This document shows, piece by piece, positions 33,042 through 44,431 of a stretch of 64,000 bases of DNA. The notes beneath the pieces were generated by a model. That model was not told the origin of the DNA, made no database searches, and worked only from the letters and a program-made list of their open reading frames with translations. A program made the position numbers and the translations under genes. The stretch comes from Exophiala sp. HKRS030 (lineage: Eukaryota; Ascomycota; Eurotiomycetes; Chaetothyriales; Herpotrichiellaceae): positions 3,844,001 to 3,908,000 of the forward strand of contig JAHWDD010000004.1 in assembly GCA_023897205.1 (NCBI GenBank). Reading direction: 5' to 3'. Position 1 is the stretch's first letter; each line of letters begins with the position of its first letter.

Positions 33042-34755
33042 TCATCCTCCTTTCAAAGCCCACGAGGTGTCTCGAGCGGCCCACAGCTGTTCGAGCTCCG
33101 CCAGGATCCGGTCGAGAAGTCCGTACCCTGTACGCTGACGCATGCAGAGCAATACATGCTTGACCAAGGCAATGTCTTCGTCACAGTTTACTGCGTACCC
33201 GAATATCATCATGGGCCACCAACCCAGATGACACAAGGTCCAGCTTTCGTGGATTTCGGGGCGCCGAAGTATGGCAAGCGCACGAGAAAGTTGCCAGCTG
33301 GTCTTGAGCGATGACGGGGGTGATGGACTAGATACCGTGTTCGACATCAACAGAGGTTCGGTCCTGGGCTTGCCAGGAGGACTCCAGGCTGGCTCCTCCA
33401 GATCCTCTGATTGCCCTTGAATCAACTCGACTACCCAATCAAGTAGTAGCGATCCTGCAAAGATGTACAGCAACATGGCATTCGTATGTGGATATTCGTG
33501 TTTAATATCGCATCTGAGATGTTCTTGCACTGGCGTTGGATCGGTGGGTGAGAGTGCTGCTCTTTCAATGGTGTTGGCCACGTGCTCCCAGTGAACCATT
33601 TCCCGCTTGATCCTGGTAAAATTGTCGGCGCTGATTAGTTCCGGTGACTTGTATAGCTGCATCACATCTGATATGAGACAGAAAAGCTGTAAAGGAACAC
33701 CGAGAACAGGACTGTTTGCAGCCGCTGAGGAATCCGAGAACGTCGGAGGGCTGAGAACATTCTGCGTCTGAGCTAGAAAGGCCGTGTCCACCTCAAATGG
33801 TGCATGAAGAGGATGCTCCATCGATAAGAGGAATGATTGGTAAATGACACTTTCGGCGTTGATTCGATGCATCGGTTGCTCCATGCACAGCGGTGATTTC
33901 GCATATCGAAGCTTGAGCAACTGTACAGCTCCCACGACGTGGTTTGCCGCATCGTCATGGAGGTCAGGACCCCAAAGCTACAAAGGACACTGTTCAGCTG
34001 ATGCCCGAATTCTATTGTGACTGGAAGAAAAGGTCTGTCTCCCACGACTTACCGCATTGATGTACATGTGCACCACTGCGGTCACCAGCGCATCGTTCGG
34101 ACCGCTGCGAGAATTTTCCAGCTCCGTCAAAGCCACATTGATTTCCTTCACGGCCTGACAATAGTACTTCAAGGAAAGCTTTCGGAACTGCTCCTCCTTT
34201 GTGAGCTGGTATTTATTCGATGCGCAACATGCCAGGATGGCGCATTTGGCAGGAGCGTAGGTCAGTGTGAACCTTGCTATGCACACGAGATACTCTGGAC
34301 GGAACGCAGCATGTGCTGTTCCGAGAAGCACAAATGTCCCAAAGGCGTCGAGGTAATGTTGAAGGAGTGCAATCTCGTCGTTGGAGCATATTGCAGAGTG
34401 CATTTTCGGATTTTGTCTCATCGGCGTAGAGAAGTCTCCAGGTGATCTTGTTCGACAATAGGCCTCGTCGACGTCGTGCGTTACAAACGTGATGCCGTCC
34501 TGACCTTGAGCATCTGTGCACTGTCGTGATTGATGAGCTCGATATCGACGATCATAAAGCTCACTTGACACTGGCCACCTGCATTCGCGCGATGCGATGG
34601 TGCAGTTTCCACAGAAAGGCTTTGCTTCATTGCACTTTGTTCTCCGCTGCCGGCCTGAGTTTGTAACGGCTTTAGTGCCGAGTATTGGAGATTTGTCGTG
34701 GATTCGACTTACATGTCAAACAACCAGTTTTGGTCCTGAGACGAGCCTTGGACAT
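33042..34755 (-). CDS. Zn2Cys6 transcription factor with fungal-specific regulatory domain
   Basis: Three exons (34713-34755, 34054/34053-34654, 33042-33977), 526 residues. Exon 1 begins MSKARLRTKTGCLT and stops inside the zinc cluster at a GTAAGT donor; exon 2 continues CRQRRTKCNEAKPFCGNC. Cysteines 12, 15, 22, 28, 31 and 38 give CX2CX6CX5CX2CX6C, a binuclear zinc cluster. The rest, including HYLDAFGTFVLLG, ILACCASNKYQLTKEEQF and YCQAVKEINVAL, resembles the Fungal_trans_2 regulatory domain. The second intron (33978-34052) joins MYINA to LWGPDLHDDAA. It lies directly downstream of the amidase on the same strand, with the MFS transporter beyond, so it may control them; that is inference from position. 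Confidence 0.88.
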
Positions 34756-35306
34756 TGTGATGGTTGGGCTAGTATTACAGCGACACACCAGGCCATGGAG
34801 AATGCCTGCCAGGCAAGGCGATCTCCAGGTCGCGAAAGTTTGAGTTGTCACGTCGTCGTCTTTGGTGGGGGGTGGTTTGTGGTAATGAGGAGAGAATGTA
34901 GAGATACGGAGGGTGCGTGGACCTCGGGGAAGGACATGTTCTAGGCACAGGATACGGAGACGGTAAGCGAGACAAGATGGTCTACAATAGGACCCCTCGA
35001 CTATATGGTGGGCCCCACTTTTAATTGGGATGAATTCCTCCTGCCCGTACTCCGTACATACTGCTCGTTGCGCCTATTGTATATTATGCTTTCTAGGGCT
35101 CTTCATCAACACACCATTTCAAAAAGCTCTCGTCTCGTCACTAGTGTGCCTGGTGGGTCAATCAATCGAAAGAAATGGTGTTCTCCGCTTGATCAATCTC
35201 ATTGTTAAGAAACTTACTTTACATTATCTTACAACAGACAGTCAAACCCCATTGCTATATAAAAGCTCTCCAAGAAGAACTAGATACTATTGGAAGCTAA
35301 TGTGAT
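34756..35306. other. Intergenic
   Basis: Promoter of the Zn2Cys6 regulator and 3' flank of the amidase. A TATATAAAA string at 35256-35264 points away from the regulator and probably has no role for it. No gene seen. Confidence 0.5.
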
Positions 35307-37148
35307 TCATCCCTGCACAATCTTGGAAACTAAATCCGCAGCAGCAACAGTGTCTTCGTCGCGGAAGTGTTTCCCCACGAGCTGCAACGAAATTGGAGCA
35401 TCAGTAAATTTGCTGGGAACATCTACAGCTCCCTGTCAGTATAGTCCAAATGAAAATGATGGCGTTGCACATACATTTCTTATACTCTCGCTCATCATCA
35501 GTCGACCGTGGCTGGTAATCAGCTTCAACGACATCAATGCTCGGCTCGGCTTTCAAGCCAGTTGGGAACGCCACGCAGGGTTGGTCAAGAATGTTCCATA
35601 TCGCGGTATATAGCCAGTACTGGCCAGTTGCAAGCTCTGATGCTACACCCAAATAAGCAGGGCAAAGAATGAAGTCTACTCCACGCTCTTTCATGACTCG
35701 ATGATAACTACACAAGTTAGTAGAGATTCATGGCAGATCTTATCGCAGGCACACAAACTCACTCTGCTCGGTATGCTTCGCGCCGGACATTTAGCTCCCA
35801 GTTTTCGGCCACAGTGAGCGGCTCAGGCCTAGCATAGTTGAAAGCCCAGGTAGTCAACGGTGCAACAGGCTCTCCGCCTTCTGCGAGAATGTCCTTCTGT
35901 AATTTTGCAGCATCAGGGAAGTAAAGCGCAGCGAGGATGTCCCAGCCTCTAGCATGTTCATAAGGCTCAAAGTCAACTACTTTCACTCCTGCTGCCTTGA
36001 GCTTTTCAACTGCACGGCGAAGGCCACGGGAGACTGGGGGGTGTGGGTGAACGACACTGATAACGAAGTTAGCAAGATACTTGAATGGCCACACGATATA
36101 AATCGCTTCCTCACCCATCATCCCAGATGACCCCAACGGTGATTCCGTCTACCTTTGCTGGGGGTGCCTGCTTCCATGGCAATGGCACCAGCGATGTCTC
36201 TTCTTCCCATGGCTCCTGGTCGAGTATTGCCTTTTGGAACAAATTGATATCGGCTATACTATTCGCTAGAGGGGAAATCACACAGCGAATACTTTCTTGG
36301 CCGTCTCCAGCCAATACAACACCTTTGTAGGGATTTCTGAGTGCTGTTGTTCTGAGTCCGTACGCCCCGCAGAACGCAGCTGGAACTCTCACAGAGCCTC
36401 CAATGTCAGTTCCTACACCAAGCACAGCGCAGCGGAAGCCGAGAGATGCACCCTCGCCACCACTGGAACCACCTGGAGTTAGTTTACGATTGTGAGGGTT
36501 GACAGTAGGACCGTAGATGACGTTATCGCAATCGATATGCTAAGAAGGAGCGTGAGAAAGTGGTCGCATCTCATGACTGGAGAAAGTTGAACTCACCATG
36601 AGACTTTGCGGTGCATTGGTCCTCACATGAATCACTGCCCCGGCGTTCCTCAAAAGTTTGACAAGCAAGGCATCTTCTGTGGCCACATTGTCGGTCCATG
36701 CAATATAGCAAGAATGACAAATGTGGTCTTTGATGGCTACATGCTCCTTCACAGAGATCGGAAGACCATGCAAAGGGCCAACAAGACGACCAGTAGACTT
36801 GTAGTATGCATCCAACTCGACAGCGCGAGCAAGAGCATCTTCCACCAGGAACTCGGTGGCAAAGTTCAACAATTGATGTCCAATATGGGCACGTTTGAGA
36901 AACGCAGTGGTCGTCTCAACGGCTGTCAAAGTACCCGCGGCCATTTCTGCCAAAAGATCAACCCCGTTTTTCTTGGTGATTTCGAGCTCCCTGGGCTCCA
37001 GGAGAGTACATTTGTCCGGAAAATCTGCAACGTTCAAATGGTCAGGCGGTGGTAGCTCACTGGCAGGCAAAAGCCAGGCAGGATTCAACGAGTCTTGCAA
37101 GACCTTCCTGCATTTCTCGGCTTTCAGTTGCCATGCTGCTTGAACCAT
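35307..37148 (-). CDS. Amidase (amidase-signature family, acetamidase/FAAH-like)
   Basis: Five exons (36597-37148, 36115-36539, 35763-36056, 35475-35707, 35307-35422), 539 residues, all four introns with GT-AG ends and consistent phase. The amidase signature is intact: Lys134 in ISVKEH, the Ser-cisSer motif GGSSGGEG (Ser209) and the nucleophile in GTDIGGSVRVP (Ser233); the 24-residue spacing equals that of FAAH. The later ...TDAPISLQLVGK segment is also typical. The enzyme hydrolyses amides to acid and ammonia; fungal relatives use acetamide, other short amides or N-acylated amines, and the substrate cannot be chosen here. No signal peptide, so probably cytosolic. Divergent from an MFS transporter and next to a Zn2Cys6 regulator. 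Confidence 0.93.
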
Positions 37149-38131
37149 GGTTGGCTATATGTGGCCCGATCTGCCGTGCTAGAATTTGAAGGTTGGAAAA
37201 TCAAGAAAGACCAGAAGATGTAGTCAGAAAATAGTATATCCTGAAGATAAACGGGTCACGTTTCGCTCGAGTAAGCGATTTTTGATATACTTCGATGTTG
37301 AGAACGAGACTGAAAGTTGTGTGACAATGATCCACGACTTCCTTTTGTACCTCCGACTCAGACATTCAAGACAACGAGTTCATCTCGCTGTCAACGTGAC
37401 CAATCGAGTATATTTGCGAGTCAACGGACACCTGGTCATGTTTCGAGGAGAAAAGACGGGGGTTCACGCACGCTGATCTGGCCAATGTGGTATCTCCAGC
37501 TTCTTCCCCGAACAGGATACAGATCAATTTTCTTATCAAAACCTTGCCCGCGCCACTGGGACAGTGCGGAGCCAAGATAGGACATGATATCTCCGAAGTG
37601 ACAAGCTTGCAGAGAGTCCGGCAGGATTTCTGTGACGATATGGCGACTCGACAAGGGTCAAGATATGGGATTAATCCACTGGATCGAATCCATGATGGGA
37701 CCATATCATACCCGCCTTTATTCCGGAATGTCAACAAGAAGATCCACTTCTCGTAATTATCTTCAATTGGTCAGTTTGTAGAAAACCACATGGGACCATG
37801 ACCTTATACCCAGCTATTCTGGTTTGAGCGTGAGTTGTAGGTGCGACCCAGAAGAGCGATAGACTCGCAAAAATGGATCATTGGGCTAGCAGTTATCGAA
37901 CCCCGTCTGTCGAGATGTGCATCTGATTGTTTGGATCAGCGATCGTCTTATTAGTTTCACTCGCGTAGTGTAGCTCATGCAGATAGATTTCGACCGAAAG
38001 ATGGTACCGTGTGCTTATAAAAAGAGAGGGTGAATCCTCTTGATCAACACTCAAATAGTTGATGTGGTCGTAACTGCTCTGAAAGTCTTCCATAAGTTTG
38101 TGTTTCGCTCATACTGGACCACAGCAAGCCG
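37149..38131. promoter_or_regulatory. Shared 983 bp promoter region of amidase and MFS transporter
   Basis: No gene is supported in this divergent interval. It carries at least five HGATAR motifs, the consensus of nitrogen GATA factors such as AreA: AGATAA at 37245-37250, TGATAA reversed at 37533-37538, AGATAA reversed at 37757-37762, CGATAG at 37857-37862 and CGATAA reversed at 37893-37898. These motifs are short and expected by chance every few hundred bases, so this is suggestive only. It would fit an ammonia-releasing amidase under nitrogen control. A TATA-like TATAAAAA at 38016-38023 lies 108 bases before the transporter ATG. Confidence 0.4.
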
Positions 38132-40204
38132 ATGACCATGACTGCGTCGGCAGATGACTACGTACCAGGAACGGTACACCTGGTGGATTTGCAAGGAACA
38201 GTCCAAGCTCGCCACGCTGGTGGTGGCAAGGACGATATCGTCCTCGTACCTCCTCCATCTGACAATCCTGATGACCCGTTGAACTGGTCACCAAGACGCA
38301 AACAACTTGCTTTGTTTTGTCAGTGCGTGTACGTGGCGGAAATCGAGAAGTGTTCTGCTGTGTGAGTGCTGATGAGATACTGCAGCTATATCCTGGCTAT
38401 CGGATATGCTTCAGCGGCCATATACTCAGTCATCGTGCCCATTTCGGAAGCCACGAGTCTATCTGTAGGAGACTTGAACGCCGGCACTGGTTACATGTTT
38501 CTTGCTTTCGGGTGTGTTGCATGTCCTCGATCTATCCTTCAGTGCCTTGTGTCTTTGGGGAGAATACTGTCTGACTTTCTGACTCTTTAGTTGGGGCTGC
38601 TTGTTCTGGCAACCTATTGCCCAGCAGTATGGCAAGCGTCCAGTATATCTGCTGGGTCTTCTGACCACGACTGTGAGTGATGCTTTTGGAATCTGTACCT
38701 CTGCGACATAACGCTAACAGACCACCCTGAAGGGTATCATGATGTGGGCTCCATATACAACGACCAACGGTCAGTGGATCGCCAACAAGATCTTACAGGG
38801 CTTCTTTGGGGCACCAATTGAATCTCTGTGTGAAATTTCGATTTCGGACGTTGTAAGTAGATCCCAGTCCAATGTATGTGTGGAAGCAAATATGAGCTCT
38901 GACAAATGGGAAAGTATTTCACCCACGAACGTGGGACTTACATGGGAGTATACGCACTCTTCTTGACCGGTAGTAACTTCGTGGCACCTCTCTGCTCGGG
39001 TTTCATCAATTACGGCCAAAACTGGCAATGGGTCCTGGTGAGTGTGTCTCATGAAGATGATGTCAATTATGCTGACAACTCGGCAGTATTGGTGTGCAAT
39101 ATTCAACGGGGTAGCTTTCATCATCTGCTTCTTTCTCATGGAGGAGACCAACTTTCATCGAAAACCTCTCCTTGGAATTGAACCAGACGCACAAGGCACG
39201 GAAGACGAAGCCACTGATTCAAGGGTCACGGATTCTGGAGACCCGGAAAAGCAGCCCACTGTGCAGAACTCCGTGAGCCCAACCACTTCCACACCGTATA
39301 CCAGGAAGACCTACTGGCAGAAACTCGGCTTGATTCGAAAAGAAGACCTGAAGAAGAAAAATCAGCTGAAAAGCATGTTTATTCGGCCATTGCTCTTTCT
39401 CTCATTGCCTGGCGTCTCCTTTGCGGGTTTCATGTATGGCGCTATTGTGTGCTATTTCAATGTCCTGAACGGAACCACCTCGCTCATTTTATCGAGTCCT
39501 CCGTACAACTTCCCCTCTAGCATGGTTGGATTATCTTATGTTGCTTGTCTGATCGGCGTGTTTTTGGGGTAAGTGACAACATTAACGCATCATCATAATC
39601 CCGTTACTGAGGGAAAATTCTAGGTCTTACTATTCTGGCATCCTGGGCGACAAGCTGGTCATCTGGAAAGCCCGAAGAAATAACGGTGTCATGGAACCAG
39701 AGCATCGGTTATGGCTATACTGTGCCTTGGTGGTTCTGATTCCTGGCGGCTTTCTCATCTGGGGCGTCGGTGCAGCTCACAAGGTCCACTGGTTTGGTCT
39801 CGTCTTCGCCATGGGTATGCTGGCCGGTTCGATTTCCATCGGCTGTCAGGTGCCATGTGCCTACTGCATTGATTCCTACAAGGACATCAGTGGCGACGCT
39901 ATGGTGACCGTCATCCTCATTCGGAACACAATGAGTTTTGCCGTGAGCTATGGGTAAGTCCTGCAAGGTTTCTCCCCTTTATCTCTCATACGGACATGAT
40001 GCTGAGATATATATACGCAGAATCACTCCATGGGTAACAAACATGGGATATCAGAACGCTTTCCTGGTCGGCGCCTTCGTGTCCATGGCACAGATATTGG
40101 TGTTCTTGATCTTCATCAAATGGGGCCGTTCGATGCGTAAAGGCACAGCAACACGGTATAAAAGATATGTGATGGAATTGGAGGCAGACGGTCTGAAGCA
40201 TTAA
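38132..40204 (+). CDS. MFS transporter (DHA1-type)
   Basis: Eight exons: 38132-38328, 38386-38511, 38591-38672, 38721-38852, 38915-39037, 39087-39568, 39624-39953, 40021-40204, giving 551 residues; each junction keeps phase. The N-terminal DDPLNWSPRRKQ motif, LFWQPIAQQYGKRPVYL (MFS motif region after TM2), and GDKLVIWKARRNNG with PEHRLW after the central loop are typical of fungal DHA1-like plasma-membrane transporters. About twelve hydrophobic segments can be counted. A long hydrophilic loop (about residues 250-320) separates the halves. The substrate is unknown; its divergent pairing with an amidase suggests import of an amide or export of a related compound. Seven introns in 2 kb is the highest intron density in the window. 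Confidence 0.92.
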
Positions 40205-40592
40205 GCTCGACGGATCAATGTTACACACCGACTTTCGGACGGACCAAGCACTGAATCTGGTGCAGCAGAAAGGAACAGAGCATATCTTACGATCGACCTT
40301 ATTACTCGCAAAGGAAATCCGAAAAAAGATATCCTATACATCGTCAACCATTACTTCATGTCCGACATAATAACATTGGCGTGATAACCCCTCAGGATGC
40401 TTGCTGTGACATCCATCTCATTTCATCATCAAGGCATTTCTTTCGTACATGAATTTGAACAAACGCAAGGTCCAAGAGCGCTTCAGTGGTGTAATCATAC
40501 ATTTCTTTCTCGACGAACTCCAAACAGCCGTCTTCATGCCGCATCTGCACTTTTTGTCCGTGCATTTCGGAATTGAGCAGAGGCCGTCTGTC
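40205..40592. other. Intergenic between convergent genes
   Basis: 3' flanks of the MFS transporter and the unrecognised minus-strand gene. No gene seen. Confidence 0.5.
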
Positions 40593-42170
40593 CTAAAACA
40601 GATAGTCTAACCCATCACCAACGTCCTCCTGATGGTCAGCCGGCTCTTGATAGTCTGGGAGAGGCCTTCCATCGCCATCCTCAATCGCCAGTGGTGAGAT
40701 CGAGTGGATAGAGCAACCGCCTTCCTCATTGTCTTCGACGTCCGCAGCATCTTCGTCTCGGAAATACTCCTCGAAGCATGCTTCCAGATCGCTCGAGTCC
40801 TCGTCAGCTTTGGAGCTAGCCTCGTCTATTGGTTGAGGGAGAGCAGAGGTTAGACCAGAAGTCTTCTTCGGTGCAACCTTTTCTCGCGATTTGCCCTTGA
40901 CTGCTGCACCTTCTTTGACGCTTGGCTTCGCGATGGCTCCCTTCTGAGCAGCAGAGGATCTCTTACTTGCTGCTGTGTCCCAGCCAGATTCCTTCTTCTT
41001 TCTCTCTGACATGCGGATGTTGAGATCCAAGCTATCTCTATCCCGTCGATTGGAGATCTCTCTCGCATATTCAGGGCTAGGCTTCATTCCCAGGGCTTTG
41101 GCAAGATGTAAATTGGCCAAAGGTCCTTGCCACCGCTCAGTCTTGGCCCAGAACTCGGCCGCAGTGGCGCGCTTCTTGGGGGGCGGTGGGGAGGTGCCTG
41201 CGTCGGGCACCTGTGGTGGAGAGAACTCTGGAGTAGACGAAACGAGAGGCGACGTTGTGGGATTCGTCGAGCTTGTTGCCGGCGAAGTCTCGGTCTGTTC
41301 TGCAGATTCACTGCGAGAACGACGGCGCTGGCAGCGAGTATTGTTGGCCTGTTGGAGTGCTGCGGCTGGTGCTGAGACTGGTGCTGCTTGGCCGACGATT
41401 TGCCCTGTAGGCACATGGCCTCCTTCAAGGCATGTGACATTCTTGAAGTGATCTTGAGCAACCACGTCGTCGTCGACACTTGTAAGATCAACAATTTCAG
41501 TTGGCTGTTGTTGTCTTTGGATATTTGGGTGTCGTAAACCGACTTCGAAGTACTGACTAGGACTATTGTCGGGAATGGTGCTGTTTCTATTGTTGTCTCC
41601 ATTTATCCTAGCCTTGAGACCCTGGTAGTATGCGATCAGATAGTCACATCGTCTCAGAATCCCAGCGCTCTGCTGGTATTGGGGGTTGTGAGGGTTTATT
41701 GGCTGAATTCCGCCGTTTGTGACCTCAAAGGCAAAGAAGTTCCTCATTTGGGCATACCTATGTGATATGGTCCGGCCTTCTCTCAGTAATCGGTCGTTGA
41801 GAGCCCGAAGGTGGTTGTTGTCTTGTTCTAAAGTCGCTATACGCTGTTGAAGAGCTGTCATGGCGTCTCCCTGAACAGAATCATTCTTATATTGGCAGAA
41901 GGCTCCTTGAAATCCATCGTAGTCGCTGTCTGAAAGAGGTGCCGTAGGCAAATGTGGGTTGCAAATGTATCCAGGTGCCACATTGTTTGTCATGGTTGGA
42001 GGAAACGGGTTGGTAGGCTCATGATAAACGTCAGCCATACCGTTCGAGGGCAGCATGTTAAACGCATGGTGGCTGCTGGTAGCAGGGAATGACTGGGAAT
42101 TGTCTGGGTTGTAGGTGTTCGCCATTCGGGAGGGTCGACCAACCTGGTGGTTGAAACGGTTGTAATCCAT
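40593..42170 (-). CDS. Unrecognised, mostly disordered protein with short coiled coil
   Basis: From the ATG at 42170 this gives 525 residues. I do not recognise it. It has an Asn/Pro/His-rich N-terminus, a short coiled coil with leucine spacing (ALQQRIATLEQDNNHLRALN, about residues 104-125), a Ser/Pro/Thr-rich middle, a Lys-rich segment (KKRATAAEFWAKTERW) and an acidic C-terminus. This is the look of a nuclear regulatory or scaffold protein. The frame stays open 25 codons upstream of the ATG and reaches a plausible acceptor near 42270, so 5' exons in 42171-42700 are possible; an ATG frame at 42469-42681 is one candidate, but I could not join it in phase. Confidence 0.62.
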   Translation of the reverse strand: MDYNRFNHQVGRPSRMANTYNPDNSQSFPATSSHHAFNMLPSNGMADVYHEPTNPFPPTMTNNVAPGYICNPHLPTAPLSDSDYDGFQGAFCQYKNDSVQGDAMTALQQRIATLEQDNNHLRALNDRLLREGRTISHRYAQMRNFFAFEVTNGGIQPINPHNPQYQQSAGILRRCDYLIAYYQGLKARINGDNNRNSTIPDNSPSQYFEVGLRHPNIQRQQQPTEIVDLTSVDDDVVAQDHFKNVTCLEGGHVPTGQIVGQAAPVSAPAAALQQANNTRCQRRRSRSESAEQTETSPATSSTNPTTSPLVSSTPEFSPPQVPDAGTSPPPPKKRATAAEFWAKTERWQGPLANLHLAKALGMKPSPEYAREISNRRDRDSLDLNIRMSERKKKESGWDTAASKRSSAAQKGAIAKPSVKEGAAVKGKSREKVAPKKTSGLTSALPQPIDEASSKADEDSSDLEACFEEYFRDEDAADVEDNEEGGCSIHSISPLAIEDGDGRPLPDYQEPADHQEDVGDGLDYLF

Positions 42171-43086
42171 ACTGGCAAAGAAAGAAGAACGATTACCAGT
42201 GGGTGGATGAGTTATCACTTGAGGTGTTCGAGGAATGAGCGGCACAGGCTTCGCAGCTTCGAGGACTTGCTAAAAGATCGAAAGTACCCAGGAGGCTGTA
42301 GAGGAGAGCAAGGTCAGCGAAAATTTTTCAGGAAGATGGCAGTTGAAAGACTCACTGAACCACTATTGCTGTATAAGGCGTTCAAGAAGGCCCACAAGCA
42401 TTTCCTACCACCAAACTCGGAAGTTTCTACCTTGAACCAGTCTATGGTGCTCTGAGGTGGACTCGATTTCAAACTTTGATGCGACACACACGCCTTGGTA
42501 AGAACTCTGCGGACTCACAGGCATGTTCTCCGGGGGTGTTGTCACGATCACTCCAGGCAGCGCAAGACTGGACTTCTTTCAGTGGCGGTCCAGCGCTTTG
42601 CTCACCTGGCCTTGTACGGGCGACAGGCTGATTGTCCATGGTGAGGACCGTGGGAGTGGGTACAATGGGCTGATTGGCCATCTCGGTGAGTGATTGTGAA
42701 TCCTCAGTAGGGTCAGTCTGTCTTCAATAATATATGATATTCATTAAATAGTAAACCTGTATGACACTTCACCTACTGCTAATATACACCAACAGTGTCA
42801 AACGTTGGTGTTTGTCCAAACGAAACAACATCAACCCGATAACGATCCTTATCGATAGCACAACATTTATTGGACAACCGGAACAAAATATCCGACGATG
42901 GCCGAAGATCAGCCGATCGAAAGAGTGACAGCCTTGATGGCTTTGATGGCCATGATAGCATATTCCTCCCCCCAGTCTTCCACCGACGATTCTCGCCCAT
43001 TTCCTCCGCTCCCAGGAAGAATTCCGGTCGCTCACAAGAAGCTCAGCACGTTCTTCGAGGACTTGGAGGATGAGCAAAAAGTCAAC
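42171..43086. other. Intergenic / possible 5' exons on both strands
   Basis: Lies between two divergent genes. Contains the 70-codon minus-strand frame at 42469-42681 (possible first exon of the neighbouring unrecognised gene) and, on the plus strand, an ATG at 42898 whose frame runs openly into LST8. Neither is proven coding. Confidence 0.4.
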
Positions 43087-44431
43087 ATGAGTGTCATTCT
43101 CTGTACTGGTATGCTGAACTGAAAATCAGCCCTACTACTCGTATCTGCTAACGATGGTTGTCTGTAGCTGGCTATGACCACACAATCCGGTGCGCATGAA
43201 GAGACATCACATCCTTCGTGTGTGTATGCTGATTCCGTCTGACTCTAGGTTCTGGGAGGCTCTCTCTGGCATCTGCTCGCGAACGATCCAGCATCCCGAA
43301 TCCCAAGTCAACCGACTATGCATCACCCCAGACAAGAAATACCTAGCTGCAGCCGGTCGGCATATGGTGCGCCTCTACGACATCAAGTCGAGCAATCCAA
43401 ATCCTATCATGCAGTTTGAGGGACACACAAACAACATCACAGGAGTCGCGTTTCACTGTGAGGGCAAGTGGATGGTGACCAGTTCTGAGGACTCCACCGT
43501 AAGAGTTTGGGATACACGTTCAGGCCAGATCCAACGCAACTATCAACACACTCACCCGGTCAATGATGTTGTCATTCATCCAAATCAAGGTGAATTGGTC
43601 AGCTGCGATCGCGGCGGAAACATTCGCATCTGGGATCTGGGTGAGAGTAAATGCACACACCAACTCGTTCCTGTCGAGGATGTCTCCATGGCCAGCGTGA
43701 GTGTTGCGAGTGATGGATCTCTCCTTGCCGCAGGCAACAATCTAGTGAGTCCACTGGCTTCGCATGCCTTGTCCGGAGCAGGCTAACTGTGACCTTAGGG
43801 CGATGTCTACATCTGGCGCATGTATCAGAATCATGACTCGACAACTCTCTTGCCATGCCGCGTCTTCAAGGCTCACAAGGACTATCTGACTCGCTTGTTA
43901 CTGTCCCCAGACATCAAGTTGCTGGCGACATGCAGTGCCGACCACACAGTCCGAATCTGGAAAATTGACATGAACGAAGAACACCTCGAGGTCATTCCCG
44001 AGTCAGAGACTCAAGCCGACGGTGCGAACCCAGCCATGTCTCAGAGTCAGCCAATCCTCAACGGCAGCTCAGGTGAAGCACAGCCACCAGCAAACCCTGT
44101 TGTCCCAGGCGACCCATCGACCTACTTTCAATCACGATCGACCGGTAGCTTGACTTCTGTCTCACAGTCGATGTCGGCATCCTCATTCCGTGCATTGAGC
44201 GACTTGATAGCCACTCGTCGTCCTCTGCCTTGCAATGCGAGTTTAGACAACCATCAGCGCTGGGTCTGGGATTGTGCATTCAGTGCAGACTCGGCCTACT
44301 TGGTGACTGTCTGTAGCGACCACTACGCTCGTCTTTGGGAGTTGGCTACTGCAAGTATCATTCGACAGTACAATGGCCATCACCGTGGTGCTGTTTGCGT
44401 GGCTCTCAATGACTACTCCAACCCACCCTAG
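43087..44431 (+). CDS. LST8: Lst8, WD40 subunit of TOR complexes 1 and 2
   Basis: Four exons (43087-43108, 43168-43189, 43249-43744, 43799-44431), 390 residues. Two 22-nt micro-exons build the opening MSVILCTAGYDHTIRFWEAL, which is nearly invariant in Lst8. Seven WD40 repeats follow (for example VTSSEDSTVRVWD, ATCSADHTVRIW, TVCSDHYARLWEL), ending with GAVCVALNDYS. Lst8 binds the TOR kinase domain and stabilises TORC1/TORC2. It is about 80 residues longer than usual because of a Ser/Pro/Gln-rich insert at about residues 237-330, between the sixth and seventh repeats. The frame is open upstream to an ATG at 42898, which would add 63 residues; I prefer the conserved start. Confidence 0.93.

Noticed and set aside
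35256..35264. TATATAAAA as a promoter element
   Set aside because: No plus-strand gene starts downstream of it, and it points away from the regulator gene.
37870..37960. Possible tRNA, from a GGGGTTCGATAAC string on the minus strand
   Set aside because: The T-arm stem does not pair and no A-box or acceptor stem of the right spacing could be found.
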